From positions 1 to 40,337 of the forward strand of contig CAMSTY010000030.1 in the NCBI GenBank assembly GCA_947063875.1: a stretch of 40,337 nt of DNA, read 5' to 3'. Under the pieces are notes generated by a model, which was given only the letters and a program-made list of their open reading frames with translations, ran no database searches and had not been told where the DNA came from. Numbering within the stretch: position 1 is the stretch's first letter; each line of letters opens with the position of its first letter. The stretch is from an uncultured bacterium. Its GTDB lineage: Bacteria; Bacillota; Clostridia; Lachnospirales; Lachnospiraceae. Of the stretch, positions 1 to 8,322 are shown piece after piece. The position numbers and the translations under genes are program-made.

Positions 1-10
1 GTGAGAAAGC

Positions 11-607
11 TTGAAGGAAATTTGGCATAGCCGAGAAAAAGAGCAGAAAACAGAGGGAAGAAAACGAAAGGATTTGGACCGCGTCAGTAAATTTATCAGC
101 CTGATTTTGCGCCATCAGCCGGAAGCTGTCGGAATCACTCTGGACGAGCATGGCTGGGCGGATGTGGATTCTCTGATTGCGGGGATTCGGAAGACTCGGG
201 TTTTTGACCGGGAAATGCTGGAGGAGATTGTGGAGACAGACAATAAAAAACGCTATTCCTTCAGCGAGGATAAAAGGCTGATTCGGGCCAATCAGGGACA
301 TTCCATTCTGGTGGATGTGGAACTGCCGGTTGCGGTGCCGCCAGAGATTTTGTATCATGGCACTGGCCGGAAATATGTGGAATCTATCGACAGGACCGGC
401 CTGATACCAAAGGGAAGATTGTATGTACATCTTTCCGGAGACGTGGATACGGCAAGGAAGGTGGGCAGCCGCCATGGGCGGCCGGTGGTCTATCGGATCA
501 AGAGCGGGCAGATGCAGGGGGACGGATATGTGTTTTACCGGTCTGTGAACGGGGTGTGGCTGACAAACGATGTTCCAGTGAGATATCTGGAGAAAATGTG
601 CGGCTGA
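11..607 (+). CDS. kptA: RNA 2'-phosphotransferase, Tpt1/KptA family
   Basis: This 198-residue protein matches the Tpt1/KptA family, which transfers the 2'-phosphate of RNA to NAD+ and, in eukaryotes, completes tRNA splicing. The N-terminal winged-helix half carries SKFISLILRHQPEAVGITLD and HGWADVDSLI (about residues 26-57). The ADP-ribosyltransferase-like half carries NQGHS, LYHGTG, YVHLSGD and NGVWLTNDVP, all typical family blocks. The basic N-terminal extension of about 25 residues is longer than usual. The start is a TTG close to the window edge, so the true start could differ. In bacteria without tRNA splicing the substrate is not settled. No partner gene is visible, because the window begins here and the next gene is convergent. 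Confidence 0.9.
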   Translation: MKEIWHSREKEQKTEGRKRKDLDRVSKFISLILRHQPEAVGITLDEHGWADVDSLIAGIRKTRVFDREMLEEIVETDNKKRYSFSEDKRLIRANQGHSILVDVELPVAVPPEILYHGTGRKYVESIDRTGLIPKGRLYVHLSGDVDTARKVGSRHGRPVVYRIKSGQMQGDGYVFYRSVNGVWLTNDVPVRYLEKMCG

Positions 608-612
608 AAGCG

Positions 613-648
613 AATGCCTGGCGTGCGGAAGCAGGCCGGCATTTTTTA
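613..648. terminator. Terminator between kptA and the convergent ferritin-like gene
   Basis: AATGCC at 613-618 pairs with GGCATT at 638-643, with further imperfect pairing inside, and is followed by a run of six T. It lies just after the kptA stop and probably ends kptA transcription. Confidence 0.7.
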
Positions 649-682
649 TCCCATGGTGAAAAACAGGGACCGGTGAAAACCC

Positions 683-1414
683 CTACAATCTGCCATTTTC
701 TGCTATTTCCATAGATTGCCTTAAGTATCCCAGGCAGTCTGAGGCCAGCCGCTTATAGGAATAGCCTCCTGCCTGAAATATTTCTTTCAGGGAAAGCCAG
801 ACCACGGTCATGGTGATTTCCATCAGCAGTACGCGGAGAGGCCTTTCAAGAGGGCCTGGGGTGAGGCGATGGAGGGTGCGGGACTGGAACAGGATATGGG
901 GCAGCTCGTCATGAAGCATTTGCCGGCAGATGCTTTTCAGGGCAGGGGAGGCGGTGCATCCTGCCAGTGCCCGGTAATAGGACAGAGCGATAATCTCAGC
1001 GGTTACCAGGACGATAATCTCGGATTTCAGGCCGCCGGTTTTCCGCAGAATCCGGAAAATATCATCCAGGGCCGACCGGGAGCGAACGGGTATCTGATGG
1101 TAATCCATGTATTTTTTCAAATAGGCGGAGTGCCAGTTTTCTTCCCGGACAAACCATTTCATGGCTTCCAGATATTCCGGGTCATTATTTTTTTGGGCAT
1201 AGCGTTCTGCGCAGCTTAAGAGAAATCGGCCGTCGGAGGCTTCTCCCTTCTGAAAGATCTGAATGGAGGGAAATATCTGCTGTTTTTCCCGGCGAGTCAG
1301 CTGGGGTTCGTGGATGAAATCAATCTGGAGGCGGTGGGTATGGTTGTTCTGAAAATGGGCGGTCCAGTTGAAGCTTTCCGGGTCGCGGATGGGAAGCGTG
1401 GAGAGAGAAATCAT
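683..1414 (-). CDS. Ferritin-like (probable diiron) protein
   Basis: The product of 243 residues is rich in long helices and contains two E-x-x-H style motifs, EENWHSAYL and LHDELPHILF, as expected for a ferritin-like four-helix bundle with a dinuclear metal site. This supports an oxidase, oxygenase or metal-handling role, but no substrate can be assigned. The open frame extends 14 codons upstream, but the ATG at 1414 has an AGGAGC ribosome binding site about seven bases ahead and is the better start. The gene converges on kptA and diverges from gltB. It has its own consensus promoter. Metal binding is inferred from the motifs only. Confidence 0.6.
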   Translation of the reverse strand: MISLSTLPIRDPESFNWTAHFQNNHTHRLQIDFIHEPQLTRREKQQIFPSIQIFQKGEASDGRFLLSCAERYAQKNNDPEYLEAMKWFVREENWHSAYLKKYMDYHQIPVRSRSALDDIFRILRKTGGLKSEIIVLVTAEIIALSYYRALAGCTASPALKSICRQMLHDELPHILFQSRTLHRLTPGPLERPLRVLLMEITMTVVWLSLKEIFQAGGYSYKRLASDCLGYLRQSMEIAENGRL

Positions 1415-1488
1415 GGTTTGGCTCCTATGGATTGTTGTGTAAAAATGTCGCCTCAATGGTGGGTTGAGGAAGGGTTATCATATCTGTT

Positions 1489-1517
1489 ATTATAAGCTGT
1501 TTTTTGGCGGATGACAA
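1489..1517 (-). promoter_or_regulatory. Promoter of the ferritin-like gene
   Basis: On the minus strand, TTGTCA (1512-1517) and TATAAT (1489-1494) are separated by exactly 17 bp. A small inverted repeat, CCTCAA at 1451-1456 with TTGAGG at 1464-1469, lies in the predicted 5' leader. Confidence 0.7.
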
Positions 1518-1699
1518 TTTAGAAAAGGAGAATTATTTCTGAAGGTTTTTTGAATCATTGATGGATTTACTGTGAAAGTCATGGACAGCGGCTGAATCCT
1601 GGATTTGAAAAATTTTTGCAGAAACAAGATAAAAACTGATAATTATACAATAAAAACATTAATAATCTAATTATCTGAAAATTTAAAGCAAAAAAAGTC

Positions 1700-1728
1700 T
1701 TTACAAACTCCCTCATTCGTAGTATCAT
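1700..1728 (+). promoter_or_regulatory. Promoter of gltBD
   Basis: TTTACA (1700-1705) and TATCAT (1723-1728) are separated by 17 bp in an AT-rich stretch upstream of gltB. The leader is short, about 45 nt. I see no attenuator or riboswitch. The remainder of 1520-1700 is AT-rich with no recognisable gene. Confidence 0.7.
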
Positions 1729-1776
1729 CATAAAAAATTAAACTCCTGAATTTGAAATTTACGGCAGGGAAAGGAA

Positions 1777-4700
1777 ATGATTATGGAAAAGGTTGAGGAG
1801 AGAGCAGGGCGCACCGCTCCGGCAGCGATTCCGGGCCTGTATGATCCCAGGTTTGAGCATGACAACTGCGGAATCGGGGCAGTGGCCAATATTAAGGGGA
1901 TAAAGAGCCATAAGACGGTGGAGCAGGCGCTTCATATTGTGGAAAATTTAGAGCACCGCGCAGGTAAGGACGCGGAAGGAAAGACTGGCGATGGGGTCGG
2001 CATTTTAATGCAGATTTCCCATCGCTTTTTTAAGAAGGTGACAGCGCCTCTGGGGATTTGCCTGGGAGAGGAGAGGGAGTACGGAGTCGGTATGTTTTTC
2101 TTCCCCCAGGATAAGCTGGCCAGAAACCAGGCCAAGAAAATGCTGGAAATCATTGTCAAAAAGGAGGGGCTGACCTTCCTGGGCTGGCGCGACCTTCCTA
2201 TCCATCCGGACCGGATCGGGGAGAAGGCGGTGGAGAAAATGCCCTATATTGTCCAGGGTTTTATCGGCAAGCCGGCCCATGTGAAGAAAGGGCTGGACTT
2301 TGACCGGAGGCTGTATGTGGCCAGACGGGTGTTTGAGCAGAGCAACGACAACACCTATGTGGTATCCATGAGCAGCCGGACCATTGTGTATAAGGGAATG
2401 TTCCTGGTGGGTGAGCTGCGGCAGTTTTTTGATGATCTGCAGGATCAGGATTATGAGTCGGCTCTGGCGGTGGTCCATTCCCGGTTCAGCACCAACACCA
2501 ATCCCAGCTGGATGCGGGCCCACCCCAACCGGATTATCGTCCACAACGGGGAGATTAATACCATCCGGGGAAACGTGGACAAGATGATGGCCCGGGAGGA
2601 AACCATGGAATCGGACTTTTTCAAGTCGGAAATGCACAAGGTATTGCCGATTATCCACCAGGAGGGTTCCGATTCGGCCATGCTGGACAATGCCCTGGAA
2701 TTTATGATGATGAGCGGCATGGAGTTGCCTTTGGCGGTGATGGTTACCATTCCGGCGCCCTGGGCCCATGAGAAAAATATGCCTCAGGATGTGATTGATT
2801 TTTACCGCTATTACGCGACCATGATGGAGCCATGGGACGGCCCGGCTTCCATCGTGTTCAGCGACGGGGATGTGCTGGGGGCGGTGCTGGACCGCAACGG
2901 CCTGCGGCCTTCCCGGTATTATATCACCGATGACGATCAGATGATTCTGGCTTCCGAGGTGGGGGCCATTGATATTTTGCAGTCCCGTGTGGTGAAGAAG
3001 GAGCGGCTCCGTCCGGGTAAAATGCTGCTCATTGATACGGTGAGAAAAGAACTAATCAGCGATGAGGATTTGAAGCTGCGTTATGCGGCAAGGCGGCCTT
3101 ATGGCGAGTGGCTGGACAATAACCTGATTGAACTGAAATCTCTGCCCATTCCCAACAAGGGGGTGCCGCCGATGGATAAGGAGACCAGGGCCCGGCTGCA
3201 GAAGACCTACGGGTACACCTATGAGCAGTACAAGACCATGATTTTGCCGATGGCGTTAAACGGGGCGGAGGCGGTGTCCGCTATGGGGGCGGACAGTCCC
3301 CTGGCCGTGCTGTCCCGCAAGCACCAGCCCTTGTATAACTACTTTAAGCAGCTGTTTGCCCAGGTGACCAATCCGCCTATTGACGCTATCCGGGAGGAAG
3401 TAGTCACCTCTACCACCGTGTATGTGGGAGAAGAAGGGAATGTGCTGGAGGAGAGGCCGGAGAACTGTAAGATTTTGAAGGTGGATAATCCCATTCTCAC
3501 CTGCACCGATCTGCTGAAGATCAAGCATATGAAGCAGCCGGGTTTCAAGGTGGAAGTGATTCCCATTACCTATTATAAAAACACCTCGCTGGAAAAGGCC
3601 ATTGACCGGCTGTTTCTGGAGGTGGACCGGGCCCATCGGGATGGGGTCAACATCATCGTGTTATCTGACCGGGATATCGACGAAAACCATGTGCCCATTC
3701 CTTCCCTGCTGGCCGTGTCTGCCCTGCAGCAGCATTTGGTAAAGACCAAAAAACGGACTTCCGTGGCCTTGATCCTGGAAAGCGGGGAGCCGCGGGAGGT
3801 GCACCATTTTGCCACCCTGCTGGGTTATGGCGCCTGTGCCGTCAACCCTTATCTGGCCCAGGAGTCCGTGCGGTATCTGATCGAGAGCGGGATGCTGGAC
3901 AAGGATTACTACGCGGCGGTGGATGATTACAACTCGGCAGTGCTTCACGGCATTGTAAAGATTGCCTCCAAGATGGGGATTTCCACCATCCAGTCCTACC
4001 AGGGAGCCCAGATTTTTGAGGCGATCGGTATTTCCAGAGAAGTAATTGACAAATATTTCACGAATACGGTGAGCCGGGTAGGGGGCATTACTTTAAGTGA
4101 TATTGAAGGGGATGTGGATGTGCTGCATTCCACTGCCTTCGACCCTCTGGGGCTGGATGTGGATCTGACTTTGGAGAGTGTGGGCAGCCACAAGGAACGG
4201 GCCGGGCAGGAGGAGCATTTGTACAACCCGCGGACCATCCATCTTCTTCAGGAGGCGGCCCGGACGGGGAATTATGAAATTTTCAAGGAGTACAGCCATG
4301 CCCTGAATGAGGAGGGGCAGACCATCAACCTGCGCAGCCTGATGGATTTTAAGTATGAGGAAAACGGCGGCATTCCCATCGATGAGGTGGAGAGTGTGGA
4401 GTCCATTGTGAAGCGGTTTAAAACCGGGGCTATGTCCTACGGGTCGATCTCTCAGGAGGCCCATGAGACGCTGGCTGTCGCCATGAACCGGCTGGGAGGC
4501 AAGTCAAACACCGGCGAGGGAGGAGAGAGCCTGGAGCGGCTGGCTCCGGGACCGAAGAACAACAACCGCTGTTCAGCCATCAAGCAGGTGGCTTCGGGGC
4601 GGTTCGGGGTGACATCACGCTATCTGGTCAGCGCCCAGGAGATTCAGATCAAGATGGCTCAGGGAGCCAAGCCTGGGGAGGGAGGACAGCTTCCCGGACC

Positions 4701-6351
4701 GAAGGTATATCCCTGGGTGGCCAAGACCCGCCACTCTACCACGGGTGTGGGGTTGATTTCCCCGCCGCCGCACCATGATATTTATTCCATTGAGGATTTG
4801 GCTCAGCTGATTTATGATTTGAAAAATTCCAACACCCGGGCCCGGATTTCCGTAAAGCTGGTATCAGAGGCGGGGGTGGGAACCGTGGCGGCCGGCGTGG
4901 CAAAGGCAGGAGCGCAGGTGATTTTAGTGTCCTCCTTTGACGGAGGCACCGGCGCCGCCCCCAGAAACTCGATTTACAATGCGGGCCTGCCCTGGGAACT
5001 GGGGGTAGCGGAGGCCCATCAGACTTTGATTATGAACGGCCTGCGGGACAAGGTGATTCTGGAGACGGACGGCAAGCTGATGACCGGCCGGGATGTGGTG
5101 ATTGCCTGTATGCTGGGGGCGGAAGAATTTGGCTTTGCCACGGCGCCTTTAGTAACCATGGGCTGTGTGATGATGCGGGTGTGCAACCTGGATACCTGCC
5201 CGGTGGGTATCGCCACCCAGAACCCGGAACTGAGGAAACGATTCCGCGGCAAGCCGGAGTATGTGGTGAATTTCATGAATTTCGTGGCTCAGGAAATGCG
5301 GGAGTATATGGCAAGGCTGGGAGTCCGCACTGTGGATGAACTGGTGGGGCGGACGGAACTCTTAAAGAAAAAAGAGGATATCCCCTATGAGCGGGCCAGA
5401 AAGGTGGATTTGTCCAATATCCTGGATAATCCTTATGAGGGTATCCGTTTCCGCGGGTATTATGAGAAGCAGGAGTATGACTTTAAGCTGGAGGAGACGC
5501 TGGATGAGCAGATTCTTCTGAAAAAGCTGAAATCTGCCCTGGCAAACGGACAGAAAAAGAGTGTGCAGATCGATGTGAGCAACGTGGACCGGACTTTGGG
5601 AACCATCTTCGGTTCGGAGATCACCAGGCGTTATCCGGAAGGGCTGCCGGAGGACACCTATATGGTAAGCTGCAGCGGAAGCGGAGGACAAAGCTTCGGG
5701 GCGTTTATCCCCAGGGGGCTGACTTTGGAACTGGTGGGGGACAGCAACGACTATTTCGGCAAGGGCCTGTCCGGCGGCAAGCTGGTAGTCTATCCTCCCA
5801 AGGCCGTGCAGTTTAAGGCGGAGGACAATATTATTATCGGAAATGTGGCTTTATACGGCGCCACCAGCGGCAAGGCATTTATCAACGGCGTGGCCGGGGA
5901 GCGGTTCTGTGTCCGCAATTCCGGCGCCACGGCAGTGGTAGAGGGCGTGGGAGATCACGGCTGCGAGTACATGACCGGCGGCCGTGTGGTGGTGCTTGGC
6001 CCTACCGGCAAGAACTTTGCCGCAGGTATGAGCGGCGGAATCGCCTATGTGCTGGATGAAAGACGGGATTTGTACAAACGCCTGAACAAGGAACTGGTGT
6101 CCATGGAGGAAGTGACCAACAAGTATGACGTGCTGGAATTGAAGGAAATGATTCAGGAGCATGTGGCCTATACCAACTCGGAGAAGGGCAAGGAGATCCT
6201 GGATCATTTCGGGGAATACCTGCCTAAATTTAAAAAGATTCTGCCTCACGATTACCGCCGTATGATGAATACCATTGTACAGATGGAGGAAAAAGGGTTA
6301 AGCAGTGAGCAGGCACAAATCGAAGCATTCTATGCAAACATGAGGAAATAA
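1777..6351 (+). CDS. gltB: Glutamate synthase, large (alpha) subunit
   Basis: This 1524-residue protein makes glutamate from glutamine and 2-oxoglutarate together with GltD. The N-terminal class II glutamine amidotransferase domain has its predicted nucleophile at Cys31 in HDNCGIGAV; a propeptide of about 30 residues would be removed to expose it. The central and FMN-binding synthase domains follow, with the 3Fe-4S ligands in GCVMMRVCNLDTCPVG (about residues 1130-1141, spacing C-x5-C-x4-C). The C-terminal GXGXG beta-helix domain covers roughly the last 270 residues. Length is normal for the family. A second in-frame ATG at 1783 is an equally good start by ribosome binding site spacing. The gene is followed after 21 bp by gltD. 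Confidence 0.98.
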   Translation: MIMEKVEERAGRTAPAAIPGLYDPRFEHDNCGIGAVANIKGIKSHKTVEQALHIVENLEHRAGKDAEGKTGDGVGILMQISHRFFKKVTAPLGICLGEEREYGVGMFFFPQDKLARNQAKKMLEIIVKKEGLTFLGWRDLPIHPDRIGEKAVEKMPYIVQGFIGKPAHVKKGLDFDRRLYVARRVFEQSNDNTYVVSMSSRTIVYKGMFLVGELRQFFDDLQDQDYESALAVVHSRFSTNTNPSWMRAHPNRIIVHNGEINTIRGNVDKMMAREETMESDFFKSEMHKVLPIIHQEGSDSAMLDNALEFMMMSGMELPLAVMVTIPAPWAHEKNMPQDVIDFYRYYATMMEPWDGPASIVFSDGDVLGAVLDRNGLRPSRYYITDDDQMILASEVGAIDILQSRVVKKERLRPGKMLLIDTVRKELISDEDLKLRYAARRPYGEWLDNNLIELKSLPIPNKGVPPMDKETRARLQKTYGYTYEQYKTMILPMALNGAEAVSAMGADSPLAVLSRKHQPLYNYFKQLFAQVTNPPIDAIREEVVTSTTVYVGEEGNVLEERPENCKILKVDNPILTCTDLLKIKHMKQPGFKVEVIPITYYKNTSLEKAIDRLFLEVDRAHRDGVNIIVLSDRDIDENHVPIPSLLAVSALQQHLVKTKKRTSVALILESGEPREVHHFATLLGYGACAVNPYLAQESVRYLIESGMLDKDYYAAVDDYNSAVLHGIVKIASKMGISTIQSYQGAQIFEAIGISREVIDKYFTNTVSRVGGITLSDIEGDVDVLHSTAFDPLGLDVDLTLESVGSHKERAGQEEHLYNPRTIHLLQEAARTGNYEIFKEYSHALNEEGQTINLRSLMDFKYEENGGIPIDEVESVESIVKRFKTGAMSYGSISQEAHETLAVAMNRLGGKSNTGEGGESLERLAPGPKNNNRCSAIKQVASGRFGVTSRYLVSAQEIQIKMAQGAKPGEGGQLPGPKVYPWVAKTRHSTTGVGLISPPPHHDIYSIEDLAQLIYDLKNSNTRARISVKLVSEAGVGTVAAGVAKAGAQVILVSSFDGGTGAAPRNSIYNAGLPWELGVAEAHQTLIMNGLRDKVILETDGKLMTGRDVVIACMLGAEEFGFATAPLVTMGCVMMRVCNLDTCPVGIATQNPELRKRFRGKPEYVVNFMNFVAQEMREYMARLGVRTVDELVGRTELLKKKEDIPYERARKVDLSNILDNPYEGIRFRGYYEKQEYDFKLEETLDEQILLKKLKSALANGQKKSVQIDVSNVDRTLGTIFGSEITRRYPEGLPEDTYMVSCSGSGGQSFGAFIPRGLTLELVGDSNDYFGKGLSGGKLVVYPPKAVQFKAEDNIIIGNVALYGATSGKAFINGVAGERFCVRNSGATAVVEGVGDHGCEYMTGGRVVVLGPTGKNFAAGMSGGIAYVLDERRDLYKRLNKELVSMEEVTNKYDVLELKEMIQEHVAYTNSEKGKEILDHFGEYLPKFKKILPHDYRRMMNTIVQMEEKGLSSEQAQIEAFYANMRK

Positions 6352-6372
6352 ATTTAGGAAGGAGATGGGAAA

Positions 6373-7860
6373 ATGGGAAAGCCAACGGGATTTTTGGAAT
6401 ATGACAGAAAGAACAGCAGGGCGGAGGCCCCTTTAAAAAGAATACGGCATTTTCAGGAGTTCCACACTCCTCTGGATGAGGAGCAGCAAAAGGAACAGGG
6501 AGCGCGGTGTATGGAATGTGGTGTGCCCTTCTGCCAGTCCGGAATGGTGTTGAATGGAATGGTATCCGGATGTCCGTTAAACAACCTGGTGCCGGAGTGG
6601 AATGATCTGATATACAATGGCAACTGGGCCCAGGCTTACAACCGGCTGAAAAAGACCAACAGTTTCCCGGAATTTACCAGCCGGGTCTGCCCGGCGCCCT
6701 GCGAGGCCGCCTGTACCTGCGGCCTCAACGGAGATCCGGTGGCCATTAAGGAAAACGAACATGCCATCATTGAAAAGGCCTACGAGACCGGCAAGGCAGG
6801 CGCCCGTCCGCCCAAGCTGCGCACAGACAAGCGGATTGCCGTGGTAGGTTCCGGCCCTGCCGGACTGGCGGCTGCCGATCAGCTGAACAAGCGGGGCCAC
6901 AACGTCACCGTATTCGAGCGGGAGGACCGGGTGGGAGGGCTTCTCATGTACGGGATTCCCAACATGAAACTGGAAAAACATATTATTGACCGGAAAATCC
7001 AGGTAATGAAAGAAGAAGGAATTACCTTTATCACCGGGGCAGATGTGGGACATAACTACAAAGTAAACCGTCTGAAACGTGATTTTGACTGTGTGATTTT
7101 AGCCTGCGGCGCCTCCAATCCCAGAGACCTTCCGGTACCGGGGAGAGATGCCGAGGGAATCTATTTTGCCGTGGACTTTCTGAAATCCACAACAAAAAGC
7201 CTTTTAAATTCCGGCCTGGAGGATGGGAATTACATCTCCGCCAAGGATAAGCATGTGCTGGTTATCGGCGGCGGAGACACAGGAAACGACTGCGTGGGAA
7301 CCGCCCTGCGCCATGGCTGCGCTTCCGTGACGCAGCTGGAGATGATGCCTAAACTGCCGGATACCCGGGCCGAAAACAACACCTGGCCCGAATGGCCCCG
7401 GATCTGCAAAACCGATTACGGCCAGGAAGAAGCCGCCGCCGTCTTCGGCCACGACCCGAGAATGTACCAGACCACGGTAAAAGAATTCATCCGGGATGAA
7501 AGCGGAAAAGTCTGCAAGGCCATTCTTGTCAGCCTGACCTCCCAAAAAGACCCGGAAACCGGCCGTACCCTGATGGTACCGGTAGAAGGAAGCGAGAAAG
7601 AAGTCGCCGCAGACCTGGTCCTAATCGCCGCCGGATTTTTGGGAACCCAGGCTTATGTGGCAGACGCATTTGGAGTAGAACTAAACGAGAGAACAAATGT
7701 AGCAACCGATCCAAACAGCTACGCTACAAATGTAGAAAACATATTTGCAGCAGGAGATATGCACAGAGGGCAGTCATTGGTCGTATGGGCAATCCGGGAA
7801 GGAAGAGAAGTAGCAAAAGAAGTAGACAGGTGGCTGATGGGGTATACAAACTTGGCATAG
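6373..7860 (+). CDS. gltD: Glutamate synthase, small (beta) subunit
   Basis: The 495-residue subunit oxidises NADPH and passes electrons through FAD and iron-sulfur clusters to GltB. The N-terminal cysteine-rich region (RCMECGVPFCQSG, GCPLNN, CPAPCEAACTCG) supplies the 4Fe-4S clusters. VVGSGPAGLAAADQL is the FAD Rossmann motif and VIGGGDTGNDCVG the NADPH motif. AAGDMHRGQSLVVWAI is the C-terminal FAD-binding block. An AGGAAGGAG ribosome binding site precedes the ATG. The last 75 or so codons prefer A-ending codons (gta, gaa, aga, aca, cta), unlike the G-rich wobble use of gltB and the first half of this gene. Confidence 0.97.
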   Translation: MGKPTGFLEYDRKNSRAEAPLKRIRHFQEFHTPLDEEQQKEQGARCMECGVPFCQSGMVLNGMVSGCPLNNLVPEWNDLIYNGNWAQAYNRLKKTNSFPEFTSRVCPAPCEAACTCGLNGDPVAIKENEHAIIEKAYETGKAGARPPKLRTDKRIAVVGSGPAGLAAADQLNKRGHNVTVFEREDRVGGLLMYGIPNMKLEKHIIDRKIQVMKEEGITFITGADVGHNYKVNRLKRDFDCVILACGASNPRDLPVPGRDAEGIYFAVDFLKSTTKSLLNSGLEDGNYISAKDKHVLVIGGGDTGNDCVGTALRHGCASVTQLEMMPKLPDTRAENNTWPEWPRICKTDYGQEEAAAVFGHDPRMYQTTVKEFIRDESGKVCKAILVSLTSQKDPETGRTLMVPVEGSEKEVAADLVLIAAGFLGTQAYVADAFGVELNERTNVATDPNSYATNVENIFAAGDMHRGQSLVVWAIREGREVAKEVDRWLMGYTNLA

Positions 7861-7885
7861 CATTGAGCAGTGCGGGAAGATGTGT

Positions 7886-7927
7886 AAAAGAGGGCAGGGG
7901 AATGCTAGCATTCCCCTGCCCTCTTTT
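7886..7927. terminator. 42-bp perfect palindrome, terminator of gltBD
   Basis: The 42 bases are perfectly self-complementary about 7906/7907: 21 bp per arm, with AATGCTAGCATT at the centre and no unpaired loop in the DNA. The outer AAAA/TTTT gives a bidirectional intrinsic terminator. An arm this long and perfect is unusual for an ordinary terminator and suggests a dispersed palindromic element that was co-opted. Confidence 0.8.
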
Positions 7928-7983
7928 ATGCAGATTCCCATACGGCGAAAGCCGTCCATCGAACTGGAGCGAAGCGGAAGTGA

Positions 7984-8265
7984 GATGGAAACACTGCAGA
8001 GGATCAGGAGGCATACCGGGCAGTGTTTGATGCGCAATATTATTATAGTAAATATCCGGATCTTCAGGAAACGATCGGAAATGATGCGGAAATACAGGAG
8101 AATACAGATTCGGAAGAAGCAGAAAAGGCAGAAGAAGAACCAGAAGATCCCAATGCGCAGAATGCAGGACCAGAAGGAGACAATCCGGAAAATGAAGGAG
8201 AAGCGGGAGAAGGGAAGATTGGTGATTTTCAAGAATCAGACATGAACAACGATGCTGATTTGTGA
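7984..8265 (+). pseudogene. Fragment of a secreted surface protein (FDAxYYxxxYPDL motif)
   Basis: An open frame runs from a stop at 7981-7983 to 8265 without an ATG. It reads AYRAVFDAQYYYSKYPDLQ and then a strongly acidic tail rich in E, D, N, A and P. The FDAxYYxxKYPDL block is, to my knowledge, a recurrent motif in secreted Clostridia surface proteins, which suggests the degraded end of a larger gene. A GTG at 8023, with AGGAGG eleven bases upstream, could still give an 80-residue peptide. It lacks a signal peptide or anchor, so decay is the better reading. It lies between two terminators. Confidence 0.4.
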
Positions 8266-8272
8266 GAATAAT

Positions 8273-8307
8273 AACAGACTTCCGGTGGCAACATCGGAAG
8301 TCTGTTT
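8273..8307. terminator. Terminator hairpin between surface fragment and chemoreceptor gene
   Basis: AACAGACTTCCG (8273-8284) pairs perfectly with CGGAAGTCTGTT (8295-8306) around a 10-nt loop. It lies just after the minus-strand chemoreceptor stop, so it can terminate that operon. The T-run is short in either direction. Confidence 0.65.
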
Positions 8308-8322
8308 ACAGTTTATGTGCTT

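Noticed and set aside
1932..6249. Long minus-strand open frames inside gltB
   Set aside because: They are antisense shadows of a highly conserved gene, with no ribosome sites or recognisable domains.
7774..8232. 152-residue minus-strand frame across the gltD end and palindrome
   Set aside because: It reads through the palindromic terminator, has low-complexity Phe/Ile-rich sequence, and has no credible start or family.
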